Made by a program: the position numbers and the translations under genes. A stretch of DNA of 64,000 nt, from positions 15,243 to 79,242 of the forward strand of contig NZ_KB893170.1 of assembly GCF_000374005.1 (NCBI RefSeq). The letters run 5' to 3'. The notes beneath the pieces are model-generated. The model saw only the letters and a list, made by a program, of their open reading frames with translations, had not been told where the DNA came from and searched no databases. Every line of letters starts with the position of its first letter. Position 1 is the first letter of the stretch. The stretch is from Kiloniella laminariae DSM 19542 (lineage in GTDB: Bacteria; Pseudomonadota; Alphaproteobacteria; Kiloniellales; Kiloniellaceae). This document shows, piece by piece, positions 1 to 10,700 of the stretch.

Positions 1-283
1 GTCAACAACCCGCAATAGAGCTTCTGATCAGTACACCAATTCCGGATTTCACGAGAAAACTCATAAAAACCTTGCCCCCGGGTATCAATATCAAATATCG
101 TCTGCCACTGTTTCATTTGCTTTATCCGGTCGGTTTTACCGCCACTGTGATGTGATTTTGTCTGCGCCTGACAATTATCACATTTTTGCCTGTTATTAAC
201 CCATGTTCAAATGAAACATGTTACATACAGTGTCCTTGCCGCAGAACAGTTCCGTTTCAAGTCGATAGAGCAAATGAACAATA
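1..283. other. Left-edge non-coding stretch
   Basis: No convincing gene is seen here. A reading frame entering from the left edge on the plus strand stops at base 18, so the very end of an upstream gene may be present, but five codons cannot identify it. The remainder is AT-rich and probably holds the promoter of the PAS-domain gene that starts at 284. Confidence 0.4.
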
Positions 284-775
284 ATGGCAGAAACAATTGA
301 TATACCTAAAGTTTTAGAAGTATCCGAACTAAATATAAGATCAATAGTTCAGGCAAACCTCTATCGCTACTGGTTACAGCTAAAGGCTGACAAAGATACC
401 CCGGACTGGCAGGACTTTGATCCCTGTGTGGTGCGCGAGAGCCTGCCTGATATTATGCTCTACGATGCCTACAAAGACGGAAATTTTTTTGTCTGTATCA
501 CAGGTGAAAACTGCCGGGAGAATTTTGGTATTCCATCCAAGCGCTCCCCACTGGATGATGTTTTCCCCGCAAGAGTTCTTGGGGATGTCAAAAATCGCCT
601 GACTCACGTACTCAATAGCAACAAGCCCCATCTGGTTCAAAAAAACATGAACTGGAAAATCGAGGCCAGCCCCGAAGAGCAAAAAAAAGCCTATACCGTT
701 TTATTCCTGCCCTTCCGGATCGAGCACCCCCAGATCAAGCTGAAGATACTCAATTCCATCTATTTTCACCGCTAG
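284..775 (+). CDS. PAS domain protein (PAS_5-like)
   Basis: This 163-residue protein looks like the small single-domain PAS_5 family that is common in alphaproteobacteria. The recognisable segment runs from about residue 25 (YRYWLQLK) through a WQDFDP motif and a strand-rich core containing DAYKDGNFFVCITGENC. No kinase, cyclase or DNA-binding domain is attached and no membrane segment or signal peptide is visible, so it should be cytoplasmic. Members of the family are often linked to cell-cycle or stress regulation, but no ligand or partner can be inferred here. It stands alone, about 200 bases before osmC. The family call rests on the overall pattern and is moderately secure; the role is unknown. 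Confidence 0.6.
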   Translation: MAETIDIPKVLEVSELNIRSIVQANLYRYWLQLKADKDTPDWQDFDPCVVRESLPDIMLYDAYKDGNFFVCITGENCRENFGIPSKRSPLDDVFPARVLGDVKNRLTHVLNSNKPHLVQKNMNWKIEASPEEQKKAYTVLFLPFRIEHPQIKLKILNSIYFHR

Positions 776-974
776 ATCATAAATTTCTATCCGAGGGTTT
801 CTGTCAGTTATCTTCAGATTCGCTCCCGAAAAGCTCGGCCTTTTCCCTCAGCCGCTTCTGTGACAGCCAGCCTCATCTTTCTTCTTGAACAGCTCTGGAT
901 ACTGGCGTTACCTTGCACTTTCAGCCACCATAGCCAACAGTCATAACCAACAGTCATAAACGGAGTAACCCCGG

Positions 975-1391
975 GTGAAAACACGTATCAAGTGGATAGA
1001 AAATGTAGCCTTCATGGCAGAAAGTGGGTCCGGGCACGCTGTGGTTATGGATGGAGCCGTGGAAGGTGGCGGGAAAAACCTCGGCCCTCGTCCGATGGAG
1101 ATGCTGCTGATGGGCATGGGCGGCTGCTCGGCCTATGACGTGGTGCATATTCTGCGCAAGGGGCGGGAAAATATCGAAGACGTCGAGGTCGATATCTCCG
1201 CGGAACGCGCAGACAGTGAACCAAAGGTTTTCACCAAAATTCACCTGCACTTTAAAGTTATGGGCGCCGGACTGACGGACAAAAAAGTCGGACGTGCAGT
1301 TGAACTCTCGGCAGACAAATACTGCTCCGCCTCGATTATGCTGGGCAAGACCGCCGAAGTTACCCACAGCTTCGAAATTTTGCCGTCATGA
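975..1391 (+). CDS. OsmC family peroxiredoxin-like protein
   Basis: A 138-residue OsmC/Ohr-superfamily protein, most like the YhfA branch. The two reactive cysteines expected for thiol-dependent peroxide reduction are present: one in GGCSAYD (Cys51) and one in KYCSAS (Cys117). The family reduces organic hydroperoxides in the cytoplasm, although YhfA-type members are poorly characterised. The start is GTG at 975, with GGAG about nine bases upstream. Its stop lies 14 bases before the GTG start of dtd, so the two genes are probably co-transcribed. Confidence 0.85.
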   Translation: MKTRIKWIENVAFMAESGSGHAVVMDGAVEGGGKNLGPRPMEMLLMGMGGCSAYDVVHILRKGRENIEDVEVDISAERADSEPKVFTKIHLHFKVMGAGLTDKKVGRAVELSADKYCSASIMLGKTAEVTHSFEILPS

Positions 1392-1404
1392 TCGGAAAAA
1401 TTCA

Positions 1405-1866
1405 GTGAAAGCCGTTGTTCAGCGGGTGAGCGAAGCCTCCGTCACTGTCGAGGGAGCAACCACCAAAGAGATCACAGGTGCCATCGGCAAGGGCCTTCTG
1501 GTGCTTTTCTGCGCTGAACAGGGCGATCAACTGGCCGAGGCAGATTATTTTGCCAGCAAGATAAGCAAAATGCGCATCTTTACCGATGAGGAGGGCAAGA
1601 TAAACCTCTCGCTTGCTGATATTGGCGGCTCCCTCCTCGCTGTAAGCCAGTTCACTCTTGCTGCCAACTGGCGCAAGGGAAACCGCCCGGGATTTTCAGC
1701 AGCCGCCAGCCCCGATGACGGCAGGCGGCTTTACGAGCATTTCTGCCACAGCTTGGAAAAGCTTGGACATCCTGTCGAGAAGGGCGTCTTTGGTGCCCGG
1801 ATGGAAGTCAGGCTACTCAATGACGGTCCTGTAACCATCATTATGGATTCAAAGGACAAGGGCTGA
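1405..1866 (+). CDS. dtd: D-aminoacyl-tRNA deacylase
   Basis: This 153-residue protein hydrolyses D-amino acids wrongly attached to tRNA, and also glycine from tRNA-Ala, as a cytoplasmic homodimer. The diagnostic motifs are both present: SQFTLA at residues 81-86 and the cross-subunit Gly-cis-Pro motif GPVT at 141-144. The protein begins VKAVVQRV, which is the normal N-terminus of the family, so GTG at 1405 is taken as the start. A longer in-frame reading from 1294 would run through the end of osmC and adds no conserved sequence. It lies directly downstream of the OsmC gene. Confidence 0.95.
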   Translation: MKAVVQRVSEASVTVEGATTKEITGAIGKGLLVLFCAEQGDQLAEADYFASKISKMRIFTDEEGKINLSLADIGGSLLAVSQFTLAANWRKGNRPGFSAAASPDDGRRLYEHFCHSLEKLGHPVEKGVFGARMEVRLLNDGPVTIIMDSKDKG

Positions 1867-1928
1867 TCTCCATCGGACCAGCCTGTCCTGGCCTCTTGCA
1901 CCGGGCTTGCGTCACCCTTTCCGCCCTT

Positions 1929-2690
1929 TTAAATCAGCCCGATTTTATGAAGATTTTCCTCATTCTTCAGGACAAAATCTGTACCCGCGTAGTCTTTTGC
2001 AGCTCCAGTGCAAAGCCAGGCAATCGCCCGGGCAGGCCAGTCCGCAGGAACATGTACCGATGGATCAAGCTGGCTTACCGGATTAATTCCCGACTGTTTG
2101 ATCGAGACCTGCATGTCCGTTGCCACGGTACCAGGGCTGAGGCCGATTACAGTAATCCCCTGCGCCCGGTATTCCAGATCTGCACAACGGGTCAAGGACA
2201 GGGCCGCGGCTTTGCTTGAGCAGTAGTGGCTCCAGCCTTCAAGTGCGGCAGTCGCAGCACCGGAACTGACATTGATGATCACGCCGCTGCCGCGTTGTTG
2301 CATCACCGGAATCGCCGCGTGTATTCCGAAATAAACCCCTTTGTAGTTCACATCCGCAGCCCTTGCCCAAAGCACAGGATCAGAGTCAGCCAGCCTGGCG
2401 ATGGGATCAATCGCCCCGGCATTGTTGATCAGGATATCCAGCCCGCCAAACTGCTCCTGACAGAGCTGCACAGCAGCAGACAGATCCTCATAGCTGCTCA
2501 CATCACAGGAAATCACCGCGGCTTTCCCGCCCATTTTCTCAACTTTCCCGGCGACTTCCTCAAGCGCTTCAGCGCTACGTGCGGCCAGAACAACCGATAC
2601 ACCCTGCCGCGCCAATTCAAGCGCCGTTGCTGCCCCGATCCCCTTGCTTGCGCCAGTAATCAAGGCCACCTTACCCGCCAATTCTGTCAT
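1929..2690 (-). CDS. Short-chain dehydrogenase/reductase
   Basis: A 253-residue classical SDR. It has the nucleotide-binding TGASKGIG at residues 12-19, NNAG at 89-92, a catalytic Ser near 142, and Tyr156/Lys160 in the YCSSK motif. The substrate is not predictable. The start is placed at ATG 2690 (or the adjacent ATG at 2693) because GGGAG lies just upstream and residues start MTELAGKVAL, typical of the family. The frame stays open upstream to ATG 2849 and would add about 52 residues, including six copies of Thr-Asp-Arg-Gln encoded by a tetranucleotide repeat. No SDR I know has such an extension, so the repeat is more likely leader sequence. The divergent LysR gene may control it. Confidence 0.85.
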   Translation of the reverse strand: MTELAGKVALITGASKGIGAATALELARQGVSVVLAARSAEALEEVAGKVEKMGGKAAVISCDVSSYEDLSAAVQLCQEQFGGLDILINNAGAIDPIARLADSDPVLWARAADVNYKGVYFGIHAAIPVMQQRGSGVIINVSSGAATAALEGWSHYCSSKAAALSLTRCADLEYRAQGITVIGLSPGTVATDMQVSIKQSGINPVSQLDPSVHVPADWPARAIAWLCTGAAKDYAGTDFVLKNEENLHKIGLI

Positions 2691-2714
2691 CATTACTCCC
2701 TGCTTCCTGCTTGC

Positions 2715-2786
<72 letters not shown>

Positions 2787-2873
2787 TTTACAGCCGAATT
2801 TGTCCCAGTATGTCAAAGATAAATTTTCACGAAATGTCTTTATATTCATCTATATCATGCATAAAATACATGA

Positions 2874-3785
2874 ATGGATATGAATGCTCTCAAGATCTTT
2901 ATGGCTGTAGCCAGGCTCGGCAGCTTTGCAGCTGCTGCACGAAAGGAGAATATTGATCCCTCCTCTGTCTCGAGGATCATCGCCGGACTGGAAAATGAAC
3001 TGGCTGTCCGCCTGTTCCAGCGCACAACCCGCAACCTGACACTGACTGAAGCAGGAGCGCTTTATCTCGCCCGGGTCCAGGCCATTCCCGAAGAACTGGA
3101 ACTCGCCCGGGAGCAAGCCCTTGCCGTCCATACAGAACCTCGTGGCCCCCTGCGTATTACCGCCTCCGTCGCTTATGGGCAGAGCTGTCTGCTTGCACAG
3201 ATCCCCGCTTTTCGCACTGCTTTTCCCGATATCAAGCTGGAACTGCTGCTGACCGACGAAAAACTCGATCTTGTCGACAACAGAATTGATCTGGCGATCC
3301 GTCTCGCCCCGGAAATCAAAACAGATGTGATCTGTACAAAGCTTCATGCCACCCGCTACCGCGTCGTTGCCAGCCCGGAATATCTTGCCAGATCTCAGCC
3401 TGTCAAAACCCCTGAAGATCTTGCCCGTCAGGATATGATCCTGTTCGACCTGCCCGAATACCGGACGGAATGGCATTTCCGCACGGCAGACAACAAGTCC
3501 CGCACAATCCCGGTCAAGGGCAATCTGGTGATCTCCAATGCTTTGGCAATCCGCGACAGTGTACTTGCAGATCAGGGACTTGCTCTGCTGCCCAACTGGC
3601 TGATCGACCAGACTATTGCCGAGGGTCGCTGTCAGGATCTCTTCCCGACATACCGCGTCACGGCAACGACTTTTGATACCGGGGCCTGGCTGCTCTATCC
3701 CAGCCGGAATTTCCTCCCCCTGAAAGTAAGAGCCGCGGTAGACTTTCTGCGTCCACGCCTCTCCCGCTTCGCGCCCCTGGCTTAA
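2874..3785 (+). CDS. LysR family transcriptional regulator
   Basis: A 303-residue LysR-type regulator. The winged helix-turn-helix lies at residues 1-60 (MDMNALKIF, GSFAAAARKENIDPSSVSRIIAGLE, then LFQRTTRNLTLTEAG), followed by a substrate-binding domain to the end. It belongs to the CrgA-like branch, as judged by RTTR followed by LTLTEAG. Two in-frame ATGs (2874 and 2880) are possible starts. It is divergent from the SDR gene with a short intergenic region that holds the CTGT tract, so it probably regulates that dehydrogenase. The effector is unknown. Confidence 0.9.
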   Translation: MDMNALKIFMAVARLGSFAAAARKENIDPSSVSRIIAGLENELAVRLFQRTTRNLTLTEAGALYLARVQAIPEELELAREQALAVHTEPRGPLRITASVAYGQSCLLAQIPAFRTAFPDIKLELLLTDEKLDLVDNRIDLAIRLAPEIKTDVICTKLHATRYRVVASPEYLARSQPVKTPEDLARQDMILFDLPEYRTEWHFRTADNKSRTIPVKGNLVISNALAIRDSVLADQGLALLPNWLIDQTIAEGRCQDLFPTYRVTATTFDTGAWLLYPSRNFLPLKVRAAVDFLRPRLSRFAPLA

Positions 3786-3908
3786 ACCACAGCCAACCAG
3801 CTGTTCCTGATCCGGGTCAAAATGTCGCCGTCGATTTCCCCGGCTTTTTCTTGTCAGACAATTCTTTGATTTTTATACTGTTTTTTTGTTCTGATCTCTG
3901 GTGTTCAA

Positions 3909-5297
3909 GTGGCTCAAACTCGGCGCAACTTTCTGAAAAACTCTCTGCTTACCGCCTCTGCCGTGGCCGGGGGGACTACCGTCGGCTTTCTCGGGGCAAG
4001 GGCACAGGCACAGCCTGATCTTCTGCTCAAACCCGCTTTGACAGAATACAGCTTCCTGCCCGGTATCCTGACCAGAAAACTCTTTTCCTACAACAGCACA
4101 GGTCCGGCTCCGGTTTTGCGCGCACGACAGGGACAGCCTTTTCATGTCAGGCTGGAAAATGCCCTGCCGGAAGAGACCACAATTCACTGGCATGGCTTGC
4201 GCCTGCCCAATGCAATGGATGGTGTTCCCTTCCTGACCCAGCCCTATGTTAACCGGCACGAAAGTTTCGATTACATCTTTACCCCACCTGATGCGGGTAC
4301 TTTCTGGTATCATCCCCACTGCAATACACTGGAACAGATGAGTTATGGTCTCAATGGTGTTCTGGTGGTCGAGGAAGAAACCGACCCGGGTTTTGATCAG
4401 GATATTGCCCTGAACCTTCGGGACTGGCGGCTGGGATCAGACGGCCAGTTTATCAAGCTGTATCAGGCACGAAAAAGCGCCCGTTCCGGAACCTTTGGCA
4501 CGGTCAAGACCGCAAACTGGCAGGAAAATCCGCACTACGAGGTTTCCAGTGGCGGGCTGATCCGTTTGCGCATTGTCAATTCCGACGTCACCCGGATTTT
4601 TAAACTGGGAATTTCGGGTGCCCAGGCAAAGATCATTGCACTTGATGGTTATCCAACGCCGGGCCAACCCGAACTGGATCAACAAAGTGTTGGTCCAGGA
4701 CAACGCATGGATCTTGCCATCCTTCTCCCCGGTGAAGAAGACAGAGAAGTCACCCTAATCAACTACTCTTCCTCAACTCCCTGGACGGTCTCAACCCTGA
4801 AAACCAGAGGGCAATCCCTCAAACGTGATTTGGGTGACCTCAGACCCTTGCCTGCCAATCCAGTACCGCTTCCCGATCTGGCCTCTGCCGAACACATCCC
4901 CTTTGAATTCACAGCCACGGCTGAATCAGCCCCCAAAAGCGGCTTTTGCGGCAGCCTGGGTTTTTCCTTCTGGGCCATTAACCGTCAGCCCTGGCCTGGA
5001 GTGTCGCCCGATCCGATGGCACCGATGGCAGAACTGAAACTCGGCAAAAGCTATATTTTCAGCTTTATCAACCGCACACCGCACAGCCACCCGATCCATT
5101 TGCACGGCCTGTCTTTCACATTGCTGAAGTCCAACAAGCGTCCTCTCGCTCCCTTGATCACGGATACAGCCCTGTTGTTGCCGGACGAACAGATAGATGT
5201 GGCCTTTGTCGCGGACAATCCGGGGGACTGGCTACTGCACTGTCATATCATCGAACACCAGAAAACCGGGATGAGCAGCTTTATCCGCATTACCTGA
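3909..5297 (+). CDS. TAT-exported multicopper oxidase
   Basis: This 462-residue laccase-like enzyme oxidises a substrate (metal ion or phenol, not predictable) and reduces oxygen to water in the periplasm. The N-terminus has a twin-arginine signal (RRNFLK, then a hydrophobic stretch to about residue 35, with AQAQP as a likely cleavage region). All four copper motifs are present: HWHG at 93-96, HPH at 135-137, HPIHLHG near 394, and HCHIIEH at 444-450 followed by GM, the axial Met of the type 1 site. There is no Met-rich insert of the CueO type. The start is GTG at 3909; nothing nearby suggests a metal-resistance operon. Confidence 0.9.
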   Translation: MAQTRRNFLKNSLLTASAVAGGTTVGFLGARAQAQPDLLLKPALTEYSFLPGILTRKLFSYNSTGPAPVLRARQGQPFHVRLENALPEETTIHWHGLRLPNAMDGVPFLTQPYVNRHESFDYIFTPPDAGTFWYHPHCNTLEQMSYGLNGVLVVEEETDPGFDQDIALNLRDWRLGSDGQFIKLYQARKSARSGTFGTVKTANWQENPHYEVSSGGLIRLRIVNSDVTRIFKLGISGAQAKIIALDGYPTPGQPELDQQSVGPGQRMDLAILLPGEEDREVTLINYSSSTPWTVSTLKTRGQSLKRDLGDLRPLPANPVPLPDLASAEHIPFEFTATAESAPKSGFCGSLGFSFWAINRQPWPGVSPDPMAPMAELKLGKSYIFSFINRTPHSHPIHLHGLSFTLLKSNKRPLAPLITDTALLLPDEQIDVAFVADNPGDWLLHCHIIEHQKTGMSSFIRIT

Positions 5298-5348
5298 GTA
5301 AACCCGGTTCAGACCTGAATTTCTTTTCTTGAACAGTCAGATCGCCAG

Positions 5349-5717
5349 CTAGTCGTTAGCAGTTTCCGCCAAGTCTGCTTTGTTGCGCAGCGCATCAGGC
5401 CAAAAGGCCATGACCTCAAGCCCCTTACGGGCCACATCCATGGCCGACAGAAACTGGTCAAACCCGCTGAGCAAACAGCTGATCGACTTGAGGCATTCTT
5501 CCTTGTACCCGATATCCGTTCCCTCCTTGCAGAGCTGCGCAAGTTCCGAACGATATTCCTGACGCATGTTCAGCAGATTCTGTCGCTGGGGCTCACCGAT
5601 TTGCAACAGGGGTGTTTCCGCAAACATCTTGGCTGCTGCTTCAAACATTTCAGCAAGACGGTTTCTCAAATGGGTATCCTTGATCACCGACAGATCAAAA
5701 GACGTTTTTCTATTCAT
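5349..5717 (-). CDS. Hypothetical protein
   Basis: A 122-residue protein that I do not recognise. It is predicted largely helical and soluble, with no signal peptide or membrane segment, and contains four cysteines in its central and C-terminal part (LCKEG, EECLKSISC). It is convergent with the multicopper oxidase gene and lies downstream of the TetR gene on the same strand, separated by about 150 bases. Its coding status is supported only by length and reasonable amino-acid composition. Confidence 0.5.
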   Translation of the reverse strand: MNRKTSFDLSVIKDTHLRNRLAEMFEAAAKMFAETPLLQIGEPQRQNLLNMRQEYRSELAQLCKEGTDIGYKEECLKSISCLLSGFDQFLSAMDVARKGLEVMAFWPDALRNKADLAETAND

Positions 5718-5867
5718 CAGTCCGCACCTGTGACGGCAGTATTTCTGCTGTTTCTTTTCGGCTTCTAGCCCAGCAGAAAGGACGAGGCAATCACCTGTTT
5801 AAGGTCTGAGATAATTTTCAACAGAATTACCGATTTTCTGTTCAGCAGCTAAAGCAAAAGTTTGCCC

Positions 5868-6473
5868 TCACGGCTTTAGTCCGATTAACCGATATATTCC
5901 GGCTTTGACAGGGGCAGCAGATTTGTTTGTTTCGCTGTTGCCGGAAAATGACTGCCGAATTGAAAACCCTTCAACAATGTCCAGAATCAACTCGGCGCAA
6001 TCAACAGCAGAAGGATTTAAAATCAACAAGTTTTTATCTGCTATTTCCTGCACAACCCTGGCCAGGGTCGATACAAGAAGAGATCGGTTGTTGAGAAAAC
6101 CGGAGCGAATTTCTGGATTGCGCAAACCTTCTGAAAGAATTTCTGCCGCAAGCAAGGCATATTCCGGTTCAGAACAGGCTTCGAGATAGATTACCAGAAA
6201 GCGGTCCAGTGCCTTAACCGGATCCCGTGTGTTTTCCAGAACAGACTGAAACTCCAGAAACTCCTGAGCTTCCAGTGTTGCGATCTCCTGCACCAGCGCG
6301 GTTTTACTGTCGAAGTGGTTATAGACATTCCCCAGACTGATTCCGGCATTTTTCGCAAGATCCCGCATACTTGTCTGATGAAAGCCTTTTTCCGCAAAAC
6401 ATTTTATGGCTGTCTCGACAATCAGCTGTCGCCGCTGGTGGGTTGATTTATCGCGCTTGCCACTTTTTTCCAT
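5868..6473 (-). CDS. TetR family regulator of the RND pump
   Basis: A 201-residue TetR/AcrR-type repressor. The helix-turn-helix is clear at about residues 12-58 (RRQLIVETAIKCFAEKGF, then TSMRDLAKNAGISLGNVYNHF), followed by a variable ligand-binding domain. It is divergent from the RND adaptor gene, with a perfect CGAACGTTCG palindrome between them, so it most likely represses the pump and itself until a substrate binds. The inducer cannot be predicted. Confidence 0.92.
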   Translation of the reverse strand: MEKSGKRDKSTHQRRQLIVETAIKCFAEKGFHQTSMRDLAKNAGISLGNVYNHFDSKTALVQEIATLEAQEFLEFQSVLENTRDPVKALDRFLVIYLEACSEPEYALLAAEILSEGLRNPEIRSGFLNNRSLLVSTLARVVQEIADKNLLILNPSAVDCAELILDIVEGFSIRQSFSGNSETNKSAAPVKAGIYRLIGLKP

Positions 6474-6528
6474 AAGGCTACTCCAGTTTCGGCTTGCAAA
6501 GGAACAAAGACAATCTTAATTAAATGAA

Positions 6529-6538
6529 CGAACGTTCG
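6529..6538. promoter_or_regulatory. Candidate TetR operator
   Basis: CGAACGTTCG is a perfect 10-base palindrome, embedded in the wider sequence TGAACGAACGTTCGCT. It lies in the 116-base gap between the divergent TetR and RND adaptor genes, which is where a TetR-family repressor would be expected to bind. AACGNNCGTT-like cores are common for this family. Binding is inferred, not shown. Confidence 0.6.
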
Positions 6539-6589
6539 CTTTTGTTAAGGTGTATCATGAATCCATGCAACTGATGTTTTGAGGGCATA

Positions 6590-7771
6590 ATGACTGACAA
6601 CGCGCCGCCAGCTCCCAATGAAGGAATAACCAAGCCACTCGGCGCAGGCAAGCCACATGCACGGTGGTTATGGATAACCATTTCTCTGATAACGCTGATC
6701 GGGGTACTTTTCCTGCTTGCCCTGGAGGAAGACACCGCCGATATCGCCAGAACAGAAACCTTCGCCCCGTTACCACTGGTTTCCTTTGAACTGGTTCAGA
6801 CCGGACCGGAAACTCTGGAGATAACTTCTTTTGCAGAAATACGCCCGCGCTGGTCTGCCGAGCTGCGGGCTGCAGTATCCGGGAAAATAAACCGGGTCCA
6901 CAACAGCGCCCTTGCCGGTGAAGTCATTGATAAGGGCACTGCGCTTGTTGAAATAGAAAACAGCCGCTATCTTGCCGAACTTTCTGCCGCTGATCTGGCC
7001 CGCAAGGAAGCTGATCTCGAACTTTTGAAAGCAAAGAACGCCAACTACCTTGCCCAGAAAGAGTTCGAGCGCAGCAGCAGAAAAGCACCGAACGATTTTG
7101 CTCTGAAAATACCCCAGCTGGAAATTGCCAAGCAGTTGGTCGCCTCGGCAGAAGCCCGCGTCCGCGCAGCAAGACAACAGCTAAATGATACAATGATCCT
7201 TGCCCCCTTCCCTGCTTTTGTAACCCGGCGTTTTGTCAGCCCCGGTCAGATGGTGAATGAGGGCGATCCCCTGGTCATGCTGGTTGATAACACAAGGTTC
7301 GAGCTGGAGGCCGAGATTGGTAGACGGGACTGGACCCTGCTACAGAAACCCTTTGCCGGATTGGAAGCGAAGGTAACAGGGCAAGCCGGCGAAGTAATCG
7401 CGCTGGCAAGGATCCGTCGGGGCGGCGGGTTTCTGGATGAAGCCACTCGCCAGTATAAAATCTTTCTTGATATAGAAGAAGCAGACACCTCAAAGGTCCT
7501 TTCCGGCGATTTTGTCAAACTGTCCCTCCCCGGTGTAACCATCTCCGAAGCTCTGGATATTCCGGCCTCCTCCCTCACCAAAGACGGATATCTCTGGTAT
7601 CTCGACAAGCAGGACCGCCTGCAAAGGCTCGAGCCGCTTGTCCTCTCGCGCCGAAATGACCGTATTATCATTCAGGCACCAGTCGGGGAGACCTCCTGGC
7701 GCTTCGCGATCACCCCGCTGGTTTCTTTTCTGCCCGGCCTGAAAGTGCGTGCCCGGGAAAAGGAGGAATAA
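6590..7771 (+). CDS. RND efflux periplasmic adaptor (MFP)
   Basis: A 393-residue membrane fusion protein that would link an inner-membrane RND pump to an outer-membrane channel. One N-terminal transmembrane helix (about residues 26-46, ITISLITLIGVLFLLAL) anchors it. The lipoyl half-motifs flank a helical hairpin of about 100 residues (AVSGKINRV ... APFPAFVTRRFVSPGQMVNEGDPLVML), followed by a beta-barrel domain. The stop is separated by a few bases from the permease start, so the two are translated from one message. It is regulated presumably by the divergent TetR protein. No outer-membrane factor gene lies in this window. Confidence 0.92.
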   Translation: MTDNAPPAPNEGITKPLGAGKPHARWLWITISLITLIGVLFLLALEEDTADIARTETFAPLPLVSFELVQTGPETLEITSFAEIRPRWSAELRAAVSGKINRVHNSALAGEVIDKGTALVEIENSRYLAELSAADLARKEADLELLKAKNANYLAQKEFERSSRKAPNDFALKIPQLEIAKQLVASAEARVRAARQQLNDTMILAPFPAFVTRRFVSPGQMVNEGDPLVMLVDNTRFELEAEIGRRDWTLLQKPFAGLEAKVTGQAGEVIALARIRRGGGFLDEATRQYKIFLDIEEADTSKVLSGDFVKLSLPGVTISEALDIPASSLTKDGYLWYLDKQDRLQRLEPLVLSRRNDRIIIQAPVGETSWRFAITPLVSFLPGLKVRAREKEE

Positions 7772-7774
7772 GTC

Positions 7775-10700
7775 ATGCATTCCCTGACCGGATGGTTCAT
7801 CAAAAATCCCGTGGCCGCCAACCTGATGATGGCATTTTTCCTGTTCCTTGGCTGGCTGGCACTGACCACAATTCGCATTGAGGGCTTTCCGCGCATCCCT
7901 CCGGAAAGCATTAGCATTACAACCAGTTATTCCGGTGCATCCACGGCCCAGATTGACGAACTGATAACCCGGAAGATCGAAAAAGCACTCGAAGGTCTCG
8001 AGGGTGTTCGCAGTATAAGCTCTCAATCAAACAACGATATTTCGGTTGTAACCCTGCGTCGCAGTGGTGGACAGGACCTGCAAAAGCTCCTGGACAAGGT
8101 ACGCTTGCGGATAGATGGCATTTCAGATTTCCCTTCAGCAGCAGAACGCCCCGTCATAGAAGACGGTGGTTTTGATTTTCCGGCACTCTATCTCAATCTC
8201 CATGGCCAGACCGATCCAGTAACTCTGCAAAAATTGTCCGAACTCCTGCGCGAGGAGCTTCTCTCGCGCCCTGAACTGTCCCGGATGAATATCTGGGGGC
8301 TGTATGAGCGGGAAATGCAGATTGAACTCGATCCACAAATCCTCCAGCGCCACGACCTCACGGTTGCCGATGTCGTCACCCGGATAAGGTTAAATTCGCT
8401 GAATTTCCAGTCTGGTGTCCTGCGCACAAGAGGCGGGACTATTTATCTGAAAGCTGATAACCAGGCAAGGTTTTCAACAGAATATGCCGCAATCCCGGTT
8501 GTTGAGCGCACAGATGGTACCCGCATTCTTCTGGGGGAAATTGCCACAGTCCAGGACAACTTCAAAGAAGGAGACTATCTGTTTCGTTTTAATGGTGAAC
8601 TGACCTCCGGTATGGAGGTTCTGATCGGCCAGAAGGAAAACCTGCTCCGGGTATCAGAAGTGGTTCATGACGTTGTTGAAACTTTCAGGACCCGCTTGCC
8701 ACCCGACATTAAACTCACGATTTGGGGCGATAGCGCAGATTATATCGCGGAACGGCTGGGCCTTTTAAAAGACAACGGTATCCAGGGTCTCTTGCTGGTA
8801 CTTTTAGTTCTCTCGCTTTTTCTGAATGTACGCTTGGCATTCTGGGTCGCCATGGGCATTCCCGTTTCCCTTATGGGTGCTCTGGCCGTTGCCGGTTCAA
8901 AGTGGGTCGACTACTCCCTGAACGATGTCACCACCTTTGGCCTGATTATCGTGCTTGGCATACTCGTTGATGATGCCGTGGTGGTCGGGGAAAGTGTTTT
9001 CGAAGAACGTCAATCGGCTCAAGATCCGTTTCTTGCCACCGAAAAGGGGGTCAAGAGAGTTGCCGTCGCAACAGTATTCGGTGTTTTGACGACCATCGCC
9101 GCTTTTTTCCCCATGCTGCTGCTGGACAATCCTCTGGGAAAAGTTCTTGCCGGTTTTTCCGGAATTGTCATTTTTGCCCTGGTCTTTTCTCTGATTGAAA
9201 GCAAATTTATACTCCCGGTCCATCTCGCTCATACAAACCTGCACCAGCAGCCCCGTTTCTTTCCGGGTCGGCTTTGGGCCAGAATACAGCAAACCACCCA
9301 GCATCTCTTGCTGGAATTTCGCGACAGAATCTATGCACCACTGCTCGTCAGTGCCATCAGGCACCGTTATGCCACCCTCGTACTCTTTATCGCTGCGGCC
9401 ACGCTCGGGATCGGTCTGATCGGCCTTGGCAAGATCAGGACAGTCTTTTTCCCTGATGTCCCCGGACAGGTCATTACTGTGAATCTGGAAATGGACGCCC
9501 GCGCCCCCTTTGGACTGACCAGAGACAACCTCGACCGCATCCGGGTTATCGGAGAAGAGCTCAGCAAATCCCTCCAGCAGGAAAAATCACTGGAAGCTGC
9601 TCCCGTACGCTCCATGTTTCTGATCATATCGGATACAAGTACAGCACAGCTTTTTGCCGAGCTGACACCCGTTTCAGAACGCCCTGATCTCGGGATTATA
9701 GAATTTATGGAACAGTGGCGCCAACGCACAGGACAAATAGAAGGCGCGACCCAGCTCCAGTTCACAGGTTCGGAAGAACTCGCCGGGGGTTTTCTTCTGC
9801 GCCTCTATGCAAAAGATACTGATCTTCTTGCTTTAGCCAGTAAAGATCTGCGCGAATTTCTGGCCGGGATCAATGGTGTAAACAATGTCCGCGACAGCCT
9901 GACCCCGGGCCAGCCCGAGCTGGACATCCGAGTCAAACCCGAAGCACGACATCTCGGCTTTACCACAGAGACGCTGGCCTCCCAGATAGGCAATGCCTTT
10001 GGCGGAGCCGAGGTTCAGAAAATCATGCGGGACGGCACAGAACTCAAGGTTATCGCCCAGAACACGGACAAGACACGCGACAGCATCGACGACCTGCTGC
10101 GAAGCCGGTTGCGCAGTAATAACGGAAACTGGATCCCCTTTCAGTCTGTTGCCGAGATCAGGGGAGGGTACGTCTCAGGCACCATACATCGTGAGAACGG
10201 AAAATTGGTCAATACAGTCGCTGCCTCTATAAACCGTTCTTTGGTCGCCCCCGAGGAAGTTGCCCAGGCGGTGTTTGAACAGCTTGTTCCCGAACTGGTC
10301 GCCCGCTATCCCGGCCTGGAGGTCAAAAAGGCAGGGGAGCTGGAAGAAATCGGTGAAATACAGGGGGGAATGAAACAGGCCCTGCTGCTTGCTGCCGTCA
10401 TGATTTATGTCTTGATGGCCGTGCCACTCAAATCCTACTGGCAACCATTTATCATTCTTGCCATCGTACCGCTGGGATTTGTCTCTGCGGCGCTCGGCCA
10501 TCTGATTATGGATCTGCCACTCTCGGTCCTGTCTTTTTTTGGGATGCTGGCTCTGACAGGTGTTGTCATCAATGACAGTCTCGTCCTGATAACCAGCTAT
10601 AACCAGCTTCGCGAAAGAGGCATAGCGGCTTCTGACGCCCTGTGTCAGGCTGGTCTGGGCAGATTCCGTGCCATTTTCCTGACGACAGCCACAACAGTTA